Positions 9,792 to 17,085 of a stretch of 44,933 nucleotides of DNA are shown here, piece after piece. A model generated the notes under the pieces. The model did no database searches, was not told the origin of the DNA, and saw nothing but the letters and a program-made list of their open reading frames with translations. Every line of letters starts with the position of its first letter. The first letter of the stretch is position 1. The DNA is taken from assembly GCA_018969015.1 (NCBI GenBank), contig JAGWZE010000030.1, forward strand, positions 1-44,933. Reading direction: 5' to 3'. The DNA is from Alphaproteobacteria bacterium (GTDB lineage: Bacteria; Pseudomonadota; Alphaproteobacteria; Caulobacterales; Aquidulcibacteraceae). Both the position numbers and the translations under genes were made by a program.

Positions 9792-10163
9792 ATGATCGGC
9801 TACGTCACGCTCGGCACGAACGACTTGCAGCGCGCCGCAAAATTCTACGACGCCATCGCCGCGGAAATGGGCGTCGGGCGCATGATGGATTTCGATACGT
9901 TCATCGCCTGGGGCGCGCCCGGCGGGGCGGCGGGGATCGGCCTCACCAAGCCGTTCGATGGCAAGCCGGCGACCATCGGCAACGGCGTGATGGTCGCGCT
10001 CGAGGCCAAGGACAAGGCGCAGGTGCATCGCCTGCACGAGATCGCGCTCGCACACGGCGGCACGTGCGAAGGTCCACCCGGACCGCGCGGCGACAGCGGA
10101 TTCTACGCGGCCTACTTCCGCGATCCCGACGGGAACAAACTCAACGCCTTCATCATGGGCTGA
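9792..10163 (+). CDS. VOC (glyoxalase/bleomycin-resistance fold) family protein
   Basis: Protein of 123 residues with the paired beta-alpha-beta-beta-beta units of the vicinal-oxygen-chelate superfamily. It opens M-I-G-Y-V-T-L-G-T-N-D-L-Q-R-A-A-K-F-Y-D-A, typical of the first unit, and ends with Y-F-R-D-P-D-G-N-K-L-N-A-F, the common C-terminal motif. Members may be metal-dependent lyases, dioxygenases or binding proteins; the substrate cannot be told here. GGGAGGG stands 4 bases before the ATG. It follows rph by 91 bases and may share its transcript. Confidence 0.9.
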   Translation: MIGYVTLGTNDLQRAAKFYDAIAAEMGVGRMMDFDTFIAWGAPGGAAGIGLTKPFDGKPATIGNGVMVALEAKDKAQVHRLHEIALAHGGTCEGPPGPRGDSGFYAAYFRDPDGNKLNAFIMG

Positions 10164-10225
10164 CCGAGACGCAACGCGGCGCAGGGGTGTGCCCTGCGCC
10201 GCGTCCGCGTGGGATGCGCGGGTCG

Positions 10226-10528
10226 TCACTCGGCGGCGTCGAGAAGGCCGCGCAGATTGCCGAGATAGGCGATCCAGGCGGCGCGTCCGGTCTCCGTCAG
10301 CGCCACGCGCGTCACCGGCTTGCGTGCTTCGAAGCTCTTCTCGATCGTCACGTACCCGGCCGCCTCGAGCTTCGCGAGATGGGCCGAGAGGTTGCCGTCG
10401 GTCGCGTTCACCTTGGACCTCAGTTCGAGGAACGTGGCGGGGGAGGCGGTCGACAGATAGGCCATCACGCCGAGGCGAAGCCGCCCGTGGATGACGTCGT
10501 CGAGCCCCGTGTGGTCGAAGGAGGACAC
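10226..10528 (-). CDS. Winged-helix transcriptional regulator (HTH_34 type)
   Basis: DNA-binding protein of 100 residues. Almost the whole chain is one winged helix: L-R-L-G-V-M-A-Y-L (helix 1), S-P-A-T-F-L-E-L-R-S-K-V (helix 2), D-G-N-L-S-A-H-L-A-K-L-E-A-A-G-Y-V (recognition helix into the wing), then the wing with T-R-V-A-L-T-E-T-G-R-A-A. This matches the small MarR/ArsR-like family that usually sits in an operon with a membrane protein. The GTG start (10528) is one base past the stop of the upstream membrane gene and has GGAGGTGG before it. I infer that it binds the palindrome at 11184-11204 and controls its own operon. Confidence 0.9.
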   Translation of the reverse strand: MSSFDHTGLDDVIHGRLRLGVMAYLSTASPATFLELRSKVNATDGNLSAHLAKLEAAGYVTIEKSFEARKPVTRVALTETGRAAWIAYLGNLRGLLDAAE

Positions 10529-10529
10529 G

Positions 10530-11141
10530 TCACACCACCTCCGAAGGCTCGCGGCGCATCAGGATCAGGCCCGGCGCCAGCAGGGTGGCGGCCGCCCCCG
10601 CCGCGGTGACGAGATAGAGCGTCGGCGTGTGGATGAGCGTCACCGCGATGGCGGCGACCACATAGGCGAGCACCGCCGCGACGATCAGCACCCGATCGTT
10701 GACGATGCGCCCCGTGGTGAGCAGGCCGGTGGCGTAGGCGGCGAACACGGTCGGCGTCAGAAGATCCATCTCGAGCCCGTTGTTCTGCATCACGCTGCGC
10801 GCCGCCGCGCCGGCCCACACCGCCCCGATCGCGACGCCGGCGGCGAGCCACACGGCGCGCTCCACCCGATTGCCGAGCGCGCCGCCGCCGGGCTTGCCCT
10901 CGATCCGACGCCGCATCAGGGCCCCGGCGATCGCCATGGAGACGCCGTAGCCGCCCCACACGATTGCGAAGAAAACATCGGGCGCCTTCGTCGTCAGGAC
11001 GGCCCAGTGCGCGAGGTAGGCGATCGTCGTCAACGCGCCGTACGCGGCGAGGTGGCCGCCGCCGAGCAGCGGGGCCGAGCGGCCCTCCTCGGCGAGCGCG
11101 CGGATGTAGTCCAAGTCTTCGAGGGTGTCGCTTCGGCTCAT
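10530..11141 (-). CDS. Multi-pass membrane protein cotranscribed with a winged-helix regulator
   Basis: Protein of 203 residues with a soluble N-terminus of about 30 residues (S-D-T-L-E-D-L-D-Y-I-R-A-L-A-E-E-G) and then about five to six membrane helices. I do not recognise a named family. Proteins of this design are often encoded directly before small HTH_34 regulators, as here, where the regulator starts one base after this stop codon. The start ATG is preceded by CGAAAGGACCGACC. The function is unknown; a sensor or transport role would be a guess. The operon promoter probably lies in 11142-11210, where the palindrome is. Confidence 0.82.
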   Translation of the reverse strand: MSRSDTLEDLDYIRALAEEGRSAPLLGGGHLAAYGALTTIAYLAHWAVLTTKAPDVFFAIVWGGYGVSMAIAGALMRRRIEGKPGGGALGNRVERAVWLAAGVAIGAVWAGAAARSVMQNNGLEMDLLTPTVFAAYATGLLTTGRIVNDRVLIVAAVLAYVVAAIAVTLIHTPTLYLVTAAGAAATLLAPGLILMRREPSEVV

Positions 11142-11183
11142 GGTCGGTCCTTTCGGCTGCTGACGTTGAACTGATAGCGCAAA

Positions 11184-11204
11184 GCACTTTGGAATGTAAA
11201 GTGC
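11184..11204 (-). promoter_or_regulatory. Palindromic operator upstream of the membrane protein/regulator operon
   Basis: A perfect 7-base inverted repeat, GCACTTT (11184-11190) and AAAGTGC (11198-11204), separated by GGAATGT. It is flanked by further CAAAG/CAAAGTG copies covering 11180-11210. It ends 43 bases before the ATG of the membrane protein, inside the probable promoter: on the minus strand TTTACA and TATCAG lie 18 bases apart across it. It is AT-richer than the surroundings. The natural candidate to bind it is the winged-helix protein of the same operon (inference). Confidence 0.6.
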
Positions 11205-11558
11205 AAAGTGGCAGAGGCGCGCTGGTGCGGATTAAGTGTCGGGAAAGGCGATATTTTCAGCCAATCGACGCCGGCGCTGCCGCAATGTGCCCGAGGTCTC
11301 AGGGGAGGGGGCGACGCGGTCGCCGGGGCATTTCCGGGCGCCAGGCGCGCAATCCGGGGGAGCGCTCCGCAAGGGTCGAACCGGGGCCGCGGCATGTATT
11401 CACGGCTTTGACTTGGGCGTTTGACTTGGTCTGGTCGCGGGCGCCAGTCGCGATCAATCACCGCGCTCGTGCCTGCCGCCGGATGCCCAATAATGATCCG
11501 TACACGGATGAACCTGGTCCTGCGCGTCGAAGCTGCGTGAGGCGGCGCGCCAGCCGCC

Positions 11559-11614
11559 TAAAAACACTTCGCCCGCCCCTGGCCCGGCGCGGTCGCGCGG
11601 GGCGGGGCGGGCGG
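11559..11614 (-). terminator. Probable intrinsic terminator of the first H1-like gene
   Basis: Read on the minus strand, CGCCCGCCCC (11613-11604) pairs perfectly with GGGGCGGGCG (11579-11570), followed within 5 bases by a run of five T (11564-11560). The loop is long (24 bases) and GC-rich and may fold further. It begins 28 bases after the stop codon of the 77-residue H1-like gene. Confidence 0.5.
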
Positions 11615-11641
11615 AAGGAGACGTCCATACGGACGCCGGTC

Positions 11642-11875
11642 TTACTTCTTCTTCGGCGCAGCGGCCTTCTTGGGCGCCGCGGCCTTTGCCGGCTTCGCCG
11701 CCTTCGGGGCTGCCGCCTTTTTCGGAGCCGCAGCTTTCGGCGCGGCCTTCGCGGCCGGCTTCGCAGCTTTCGGCGCCGCGGCCTTTTTCGGGGCCGCCGC
11801 TTTCGCCGGCTTCGCGGCCGGCGCTTTCGCGGCCGGCTTCGCCGCCGCAGTCGTCGTTTTCTTCGTCGGGGGCAT
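11642..11875 (-). CDS. Histone H1-like Lys/Ala-rich protein (short copy)
   Basis: Protein of 77 residues made almost only of Ala, Lys and Pro: after M-P-P-T-K-K-T-T-T the chain repeats units such as P-K-K-A-A-A-P-K-A-A-K-P and ends in K-K-K. This composition is that of the C-terminal tail of eukaryotic histone H1 and of bacterial H1-like proteins (Hc1/Hc2 of Chlamydia, BpH1 of Bordetella, AlgP-type tails), which bind DNA without sequence preference and compact it. There is no globular domain. The ATG is preceded by GAGGAGAGGCGA. A second, longer H1-like gene lies 557 bases upstream on the same strand. Repeats this simple change length easily. Confidence 0.82.
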   Translation of the reverse strand: MPPTKKTTTAAAKPAAKAPAAKPAKAAAPKKAAAPKAAKPAAKAAPKAAAPKKAAAPKAAKPAKAAAPKKAAAPKKK

Positions 11876-12432
11876 TCGCCTCTCCTCGAGCTACCTGCGC
11901 GCAGAATCGGCGCGGGAGTCACGATACACGAACGCAAAATTTTGCAAGCGGGTCCTTCGCGAGTTTTTGCGAGGAACTGTCGCGTTCGCGGCCTCGACTC
12001 GCCGGCCCGAAGGCTCGTCTGGCGCGGCCATGCGAAGTCTTGAGACGCCTTCAGACCAGACGGCGGGGGCCACCGAACGGTCGCCGCGGCGATCCGGGCG
12101 CGGGATGCGTCGCGATCGATTTTCCGCGTGGTTGTTGACGAATCTTAACGCCTCGCCGCATTGAGGCGGGGTCGCTGCAGGGCGGGGGAGGGGGCGGCCG
12201 GCGGCTTTGGCGCGGGCGAGGCCTGCGCGTCGGCGTCGATGCGAGATCGTCCGAACGCGTCCGAGATTCCGCGCCGCGCCGCGTCGATCATTTTTTTGGG
12301 CGTGCGGCGTTTCGCGCACGGTTTCGAGGGACGCGCCCAACGAGAAGAGGCGCCATCCCATCAGGGAGGCGCCTCTATCGTTCCAGTCGGGGGAACGGCG
12401 GATACGCTCGTTCCCGCCAGCGGGAGCGCGGT
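11876..12432. other. 557-base region between the two H1-like genes
   Basis: No convincing gene. The part next to the short H1-like gene should hold its promoter: on the minus strand a TTGCAA stands near 11948, overlapping a perfect 12-base palindrome GCAAAATTTTGC at 11934-11945. A CGCCTC/GAGGCG hairpin lies at 12149-12168. A 9-bp hairpin, AGAGGCGCC (12346-12354) with GGCGCCTCT (12368-12376), probably helps end the transcript of the longer H1-like gene. The rest is GC-rich with open frames on several strands that look like chance. Confidence 0.45.
12346..12376 (-). terminator. Hairpin downstream of the longer H1-like gene
   Basis: AGAGGCGCC (12346-12354) and GGCGCCTCT (12368-12376) form a perfect 9-bp stem with a 13-base loop, 56 bases past the stop codon. 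On the minus strand only TCTTCTCGTT follows instead of a clean T run, so it may stop transcription weakly or protect the 3' end. Confidence 0.42.
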
Positions 12433-12831
12433 TCAGATCTTCGCGATCGGAGCCACAGGAGCAGCCGCGCGGGTCGACTTGCGCGCGCGGGGAGCAGCCT
12501 TCTTCGCCGCCGGCTTCTTCGCCGTCTTGCGGGCGACCGGCTTCTTCGCAACGGCCTTGCGGACCGTCTTCTTCGCCGTCGTCTTCTTCGCAACCGGCTT
12601 CTTGGCGACGGCCTTCTTCGCAACGGTCTTGCGGACCGTCTTCTTCGCCGTCGTCTTCTTGGCGACCACGCGCTTCGCGGCCGGCTTCTTCGCGACGGTC
12701 TTCTTGGCGACCGGCTTCTTGGCCGGGGCCTTCTTCGCAACCGTCTTCTTCACCGCGGCCTTCTTCGCCGGGGCCTTCTTCGCGGCCGGCTTTTTCGCGG
12801 CGGCCTTCGTCGTCTTCTTCATCATAGCCAT
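12433..12831 (-). CDS. Histone H1-like Lys/Ala-rich protein (long copy)
   Basis: Protein of 132 residues built from short repeats such as A-K-K-P, V-A-K-K-T and T-V-R-K, very basic throughout, with a less repetitive C-terminus (A-P-R-A-R-K-S-T-R-A-A-A-P-V-A-P-I-A-K-I). It resembles Hc2-type bacterial histone H1 homologues that condense DNA. Residue repeats are also DNA repeats: a 33-base segment is identical at 12556-12588 and 12628-12660, 72 bases (24 codons) apart. The ATG is preceded by CTGGAGTAATACA. The upstream region is unusually AT-rich for this genome and contains a palindrome at 12875-12892. With the short copy it forms a pair of H1-like genes in one orientation. Confidence 0.88.
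   Translation of the reverse strand: MAMMKKTTKAAAKKPAAKKAPAKKAAVKKTVAKKAPAKKPVAKKTVAKKPAAKRVVAKKTTAKKTVRKTVAKKAVAKKPVAKKTTAKKTVRKAVAKKPVARKTAKKPAAKKAAPRARKSTRAAAPVAPIAKI
12556..12660. repeat. 33-base direct repeat inside the long H1-like gene
   Basis: Two identical 33-base copies at 12556-12588 and 12628-12660, with a 72-base period that keeps the reading frame. They encode the repeated K-K-T-T-A-K-K-T-V-R-K segment. Identity at silent positions points to a recent duplication or gene-internal exchange rather than selection on the protein alone. Confidence 0.75.
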
Positions 12832-12874
12832 TGTATTACTCCAGTCTTTACTTTGGTTGTCGCAAGCGTAACGA

Positions 12875-12892
12875 GCGATAAATTGTTATCGC
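12875..12892. promoter_or_regulatory. Palindrome upstream of the long H1-like gene
   Basis: GCGATAA (12875-12881) and TTATCGC (12886-12892) form a perfect 7-base inverted repeat with spacer ATTG, 44 bases before the start codon. It could be a regulator site or part of the promoter; nothing in the sequence tells which protein would bind. Confidence 0.4.
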
Positions 12893-13047
12893 CGTGTGCC
12901 TTTTTGATACGCGGATGGTTTCCAACAAGTTTCGCCAAATACTCGCGCAAAAAGTTTTTCGTTATATTCAGGTTAATTTGGCGAGCGCGGATCTGTTCTT
13001 TTCCGGGGCTGAATCTTGTCTCGAAAACCTAAGGGGCCCTTGGAGTT

Positions 13048-14004
13048 TCACGCGCCTGATCGAGGGTGCGCAGCGTCGTATGCAGCGAGCAGACGCTCCG
13101 CTTCGACATCCGCATATTTTTGCGTCGTCGACAGCGATTCGTGGCCGAGCAGCTCCTGAATCGCGCGCAGATCGGCGCCGTGCGCGAGCAGATGAGTCGC
13201 GAATGCGTGGCGCAACGCGTGCGGAGTCGCGCTCTCCGGCAGCCCGAGACGGATGCGCAGCGCGCGCATCTTCGCCTGCACGATGCGCGGCGAGAGCGCG
13301 GCGCCTTTCGCGCCGCGGAACAGCGCGCCCTCCGCATCGAGCGCATACGGACACAGCGCGACATAGGCGGCGACGGCGTCGCGCGCGACCGGCAGCACGG
13401 GCGCGAGGCGCGTCTTGCCGCCTTTGCCGGTGATGCGCAGCGCGTCCGGCAGCGGATGATCGCGGCCGCGCAGCGAAAGCGCTTCGGAGATCCGCAGGCC
13501 CGCCGCATACAAAAGCGTGAGCACTGCCGCGTCGCGTGCGGCGATCCAGGGGGCGGTGTCTTCGTCGTCGGCGGCGGCGTCGGCGAGAAGGGCGGCGGCG
13601 GCCGCCTCGCCGACGGGGCGCGGGAGCAGCGGCTTGGGGCGCGGCCCGCGCACGAGGCTCACGCGCGCATTCGTGATGCCCGCCCGCACGTCCAGCCAGC
13701 GGAAGAAGCTGCGGATCGCTGCGAGCGCCCGCGCGAGCGAGCGATCGCCGAGCCGGTTCTCGCCGCGGCGGCGCGCGGCGAGATAGGCGCGCAGATCGGC
13801 GGGCGTGAGCGATTCGAAATGCGCCACGCGAACGGGCTCTCCGAGATGCCCCGCAAGGAACCCCATGAACGCCGCGACATCACGCCCATAGGCCTCGATC
13901 GATTTGGCGGAGAAGCGTTTTTCTTCTTCGAGATAGGCGAGGAACAGCGTCAGGGCCTGTTCCGCTGGCGTCGCGGGCGAAGGATTCCTACCTTGCTCGA
14001 TCAT
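13048..14004 (-). CDS. xerC: Tyrosine recombinase XerC
   Basis: Site-specific recombinase that, with XerD, resolves chromosome dimers at dif near cell division. It has 318 residues. The N-terminal SAM-like core-binding domain covers about 12-110. The catalytic domain has R171 (A-G-L-R-I-S-E-A-L), lysine in T-G-K-G-G-K (192-197), H262 and R265 (H-A-L-R-H), H288 (L-L-G-H-E) and nucleophile Y297 (T-T-Q-K-Y). All catalytic residues are there. The ATG at 14004 has GGGAGG 8 bases upstream and overlaps the divergent priA ATG. Housekeeping length, composition and neighbours argue for XerC rather than a mobile-element integrase; XerD is a less likely alternative name. Confidence 0.92.
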   Translation of the reverse strand: MIEQGRNPSPATPAEQALTLFLAYLEEEKRFSAKSIEAYGRDVAAFMGFLAGHLGEPVRVAHFESLTPADLRAYLAARRRGENRLGDRSLARALAAIRSFFRWLDVRAGITNARVSLVRGPRPKPLLPRPVGEAAAAALLADAAADDEDTAPWIAARDAAVLTLLYAAGLRISEALSLRGRDHPLPDALRITGKGGKTRLAPVLPVARDAVAAYVALCPYALDAEGALFRGAKGAALSPRIVQAKMRALRIRLGLPESATPHALRHAFATHLLAHGADLRAIQELLGHESLSTTQKYADVEAERLLAAYDAAHPRSGA

Positions 14005-16321
14005 GAGCGCGTCCTCCCGCCTTACTCCGCGCGCAGCGCCCCGTGCCGCCGCGCGCACCGGCCGCGCCGCGCCGCAGGACGCCGCACAACCCTTGCCAGG
14101 GTTCGAGGAAAGCGGCGAGCCCTTCGAACTCGACGCCGTCGAGGTCGGGCCGCTCGTGAAGGTGAGCGTGCTGTTCCCGCTGCCGCTGCCCGAGCCGTTC
14201 GACTACCAGGCGCCGGCGGCCTGGGGGCTGGAGCCAGGCATGCACGTCGTCGCGCCGCTGGGGCCGCGTCTGCTCCGCGGCGTGGTGTGGGCCGTTACCG
14301 AAAGCCCGGCCGCGGGCAACCTCAAGCCGATCGACTCGGTGGAGCCGGCGCAGCCCTTGCCGGAGATCTCGCGACGGTTCGTCGATTGGATCGCGCGCTA
14401 CGTGGTGTCGCCGCCGGGCCTGATCTTGCGGATGGTGGCGCGCTCGCCGGATGCGCTGCGCCCGTCACCGACCTACGCCGTCTATGCCTCTACGGGCGCG
14501 CTGACCGCCGGCGTCACGCCGGCGCGGGCGAAGGTGCTCGCGGCGGCGGCGCAGGCGCCGGGCACGCCCGCCGATCTCGCCCGGCGCGCGGGCGTCTCGA
14601 GCGGCGTGGTCAAGGCGCTGATCGACACCGGCGCGCTCGCGCGCGAGGAGCGGCTCGAGGATCCTCCGTATCCCGAGCCGAACCTGGATGGTCCAGCTCC
14701 GGACGGGCGGCGCCTCTCGGACGATCAGGCGCGCGCCGCCGCCGAACTGATCGCACCGCTGCGCGAGGGCGGGTTTCAGGTCACATTGCTGGACGGCGTG
14801 ACCGGTTCGGGAAAGACGGAAGTCTATCTCGAAGCCGTGGCCGAGGCGCTGCGCGCCGATCCCACGGCGCAGGTGCTCGTGCTGCTGCCGGAAATCGCGC
14901 TGACACAAGCCATCCTGGCGCGGTTCGAGCACCGGTTCGACGTGCGCCCCGTGGAGTGGCACAGCGCGATCACGCAAAAGGACCGCCGCCGCGCCTGGCG
15001 CGAAATCAACGAGGGAAGGGCGCGTTTGGTGGCTGGCGCGCGCTCGGCGCTGTTCCTGCCGTTCCGCAATCTGAAGCTCATCGTCATCGATGAAGAGCAC
15101 GACCCGTCCTACAAGCAGGACGACGGCGTCGCGTATCAGGCGCGCGACCTCGCGGTGGCGCGCGCCAAGCTCGGCGGCTGCGCGGTGGTGCTGGCCTCGG
15201 CCACGCCGTCGCTCGAGACCCTCACCAATGCCCGCGCCGGTCGTTACCGGCACGTGAAGCTCACCGCCCGTCACGGCGTCGCCGTGCTGCCCGACATCCA
15301 CCTCATCGACATGAAGACCGAGAGTCCCGAGCGCGGGCGGTGGCTGTCGCCGACACTGGTGCGTGCGACGGCGGAGGCCTTGGCGGCGGGGGAGCAGGCG
15401 CTCTTCTATCTCAACCGCCGCGGCTACGCGCCGCTGACGCTGTGCCGCTCCTGCGGGCACCGCATGCAGGCGCCGGACACCCAAAGCTGGCTCGTCGAGC
15501 ACCGCTATTCGGGTCGGCTCGTCTGCCACCTCACGGGCTACTCGATCCCCAAGCCGAAAGAGTGCCCCGAGTGCCTCGCGCCGGACAGCTTCGCCGCGAT
15601 CGGGCCCGGCGTGGAGCGCGTGGAGGAGGAGGCGCGCGAGCTGTTCCCCGGTGCGCGGGTGGCGATCTTCTCCTCCGACACCGCGCCGACCGGGGCGGAC
15701 GTGCGCTCCATCGTCGACGCCATGGCCGCCGGGGAGATCGACATCCTCGTCGGCACCCAGATCGTCGCCAAGGGCCACAACTTCCCGCGGCTCACGGTCG
15801 TCGGCGTCGTGGACGCGGATCTCGGCCTGAAGGGCGGCGACCTGCGGGCCGGCGAGCGGGCGTTCCAGCTGTTGAGTCAGGTCGCCGGTCGCGCCGGTCG
15901 CGCAGATCGGCCCGGCCGCGCGTACATTCAGACCTATTGCCCCGAGCACGACGCGATGCAGGCGCTTGCCCGGCAGGACCGCGACGGTTTCCTCGAAATC
16001 GAGGCGAGCCAGCGCGAGGCGCTCGGCATGCCGCCGTTCGGCCGCCTCGCGGCGGTGATCGTCTCGGGCGGGGACGAGGCCCAGGTGAACGCCGCCGCCC
16101 AGGCGATGGGCGCGGCGCATCCAGACGCGGACAAGGTGGACGTGTGGGGCCCGGCGCCGGCGCCGCTCGCGGTCATCCGCGGCCAGCACCGTCGACGCTT
16201 CCTGATCCGCGCGGATCGCGGCGTCGACCTCTCGGCGTTTCTCGGCGCCTGGGCCGAGCGCGTGAAACTGCCGGCTTCCGTCCGTGTCCAGATCGACGTC
16301 GATCCCTATTCTTTCCTTTAG
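14003..16321 (+). CDS. priA: Primosomal protein N' (replication restart helicase PriA)
   Basis: Superfamily 2 DNA helicase that recognises stalled forks and reloads the replisome. It has 772 residues from the first ATG. Walker A G-V-T-G-S-G-K-T-E lies near 265-273 and the DEEH box near 363-366. Zinc site 1 is intact (C481, C484, C521, C524), but zinc site 2 is broken: the positions of E. coli C445, C448 and C466 are A490, T493 and T511, and only C508 remains. The start is uncertain. ATG 14003 overlaps the xerC start and lacks a good ribosome site, and an in-frame GTG at 14156 is where homology begins (V-K-V-S-V-L-F-P). I kept 14003 because the codons from about 14090 on already look coding. 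A creatininase-family gene follows 11 bases later. Confidence 0.93.
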   Translation: MSASSRLTPRAAPRAAARTGRAAPQDAAQPLPGFEESGEPFELDAVEVGPLVKVSVLFPLPLPEPFDYQAPAAWGLEPGMHVVAPLGPRLLRGVVWAVTESPAAGNLKPIDSVEPAQPLPEISRRFVDWIARYVVSPPGLILRMVARSPDALRPSPTYAVYASTGALTAGVTPARAKVLAAAAQAPGTPADLARRAGVSSGVVKALIDTGALAREERLEDPPYPEPNLDGPAPDGRRLSDDQARAAAELIAPLREGGFQVTLLDGVTGSGKTEVYLEAVAEALRADPTAQVLVLLPEIALTQAILARFEHRFDVRPVEWHSAITQKDRRRAWREINEGRARLVAGARSALFLPFRNLKLIVIDEEHDPSYKQDDGVAYQARDLAVARAKLGGCAVVLASATPSLETLTNARAGRYRHVKLTARHGVAVLPDIHLIDMKTESPERGRWLSPTLVRATAEALAAGEQALFYLNRRGYAPLTLCRSCGHRMQAPDTQSWLVEHRYSGRLVCHLTGYSIPKPKECPECLAPDSFAAIGPGVERVEEEARELFPGARVAIFSSDTAPTGADVRSIVDAMAAGEIDILVGTQIVAKGHNFPRLTVVGVVDADLGLKGGDLRAGERAFQLLSQVAGRAGRADRPGRAYIQTYCPEHDAMQALARQDRDGFLEIEASQREALGMPPFGRLAAVIVSGGDEAQVNAAAQAMGAAHPDADKVDVWGPAPAPLAVIRGQHRRRFLIRADRGVDLSAFLGAWAERVKLPASVRVQIDVDPYSFL

Positions 16322-16332
16322 AGGTTCTTCCC

Positions 16333-17085
16333 ATGCAGCTCAGCACGGCCTCCTGGCCCGAAGTCGAAGCCTATCTCGCCCGCTCCAAGGGCATCGTGAT
16401 CCCGATCGGCAGCCACGAGCAGCACGGGCCGAACGGCCTCATCGGCACCGACGCGATCTGCCCCGAGACGATCGCGCTCGAGGCGGCGGCGGAGGGCGGG
16501 TTCCTCGTCGGGCCGACCTTCAGCGTCGGGCAGGCGCAACATCACCTGGCGTTCCCGGGCTCCATCACGCTGCGCCCGTCGACGATGATCGCGGCGATGC
16601 AGGACTGGATCGCCAGCCTCACGCGGCACGGCTTTACCCGCATCTACTTCCTCAATGGCCACGGCGGGAACAGCGCGACGATCCAGGCGGCGTTCTCGGA
16701 GGCGTACGCGGCGTGGAGCCTGCGCGGGGAGCCTGCGCCGTTCGCGCTGGCCGCAGCGAACTGGTGGGAGCTGCCCGGCGTGTCGGGCGTGATCCGCAGA
16801 ATTTTTCCGGTGGGCGACGGATCGCATGCGACGGCGTCGGAAGTGTCGGTCACCTACTATCGCTATCCCGAGGCGGTGAAGCGCGTGGAGATGACGCCGA
16901 AAATCGCGCCCTCGGGTAGTTTCCGCGACGCCGCAGATTATCGCCGGCGGTTTCCGGATGGGCGCATCGGCTCCGATCCGTCGCAAGCCAGCGTCGAGGC
17001 GGGGGCCGAAATCGTTGCGGCGGCGAAACGCGCGCTGACGGCCGAAGTCGTAAAGTTTTTCGAGGCGGCGCCGGCGGCCTCGTAA
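16333..17085 (+). CDS. Creatininase-family metal-dependent amidohydrolase
   Basis: Protein of 250 residues of the creatinine amidohydrolase family, whose members open cyclic or linear amides with a two-metal centre (creatininase, the formamide hydrolase ArfB, mycofactocin peptidase MftE). Metal-ligand motifs are present: I-P-I-G-S-H-E-Q-H-G near 22-31 (E and H), G-T-D-A near 38-41 (D), N-G-H-G-G-N near 107-112 (H), and G-S-H-A-T-A-S-E-V-S near 162-171 (E). The substrate is unknown; neighbours give no creatinine or mycofactocin context. It starts 11 bases after priA behind GAGGTTCTTCCC, so both are probably on one mRNA. Confidence 0.92.
   Translation: MQLSTASWPEVEAYLARSKGIVIPIGSHEQHGPNGLIGTDAICPETIALEAAAEGGFLVGPTFSVGQAQHHLAFPGSITLRPSTMIAAMQDWIASLTRHGFTRIYFLNGHGGNSATIQAAFSEAYAAWSLRGEPAPFALAAANWWELPGVSGVIRRIFPVGDGSHATASEVSVTYYRYPEAVKRVEMTPKIAPSGSFRDAADYRRRFPDGRIGSDPSQASVEAGAEIVAAAKRALTAEVVKFFEAAPAAS

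Larger units (their letters stand above)
11142..11641. other. 500-base intergenic region
   Basis: No convincing gene on either strand. At the right it ends with the stop of the first H1-like gene, and on the left it holds the operator and promoter of the membrane protein operon (11180-11210). A GC-rich hairpin at 11570-11613 probably ends the H1-like transcript. A second inverted repeat, AGGCGGC with GCCGCCT, lies at about 11539-11559. The remaining piece, about 11215-11535, shows no motif that I can name. Confidence 0.5.

Noticed and set aside
11371-11386. tRNA-like T-loop (GTTCGA on the minus strand)
   Set aside because: The flanking bases do not form the 5-bp T stem, and no acceptor or anticodon arm can be built around it.
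12433-12831. CRISPR-like array of regular repeats
   Set aside because: The repeats are in frame, encode lysine-rich units of an H1-like protein, and have no unique spacers.
13022-13047. Terminator after xerC
   Set aside because: The repeat CCTAAGGGGCCCTTGG near the stop leaves almost no loop, so the hairpin is poor although TTTT follows.
13048-14004. Integrase of a mobile element
   Set aside because: Length and full-length similarity fit housekeeping XerC, it sits beside priA, and no attachment sites, tRNA or other mobile genes are nearby.
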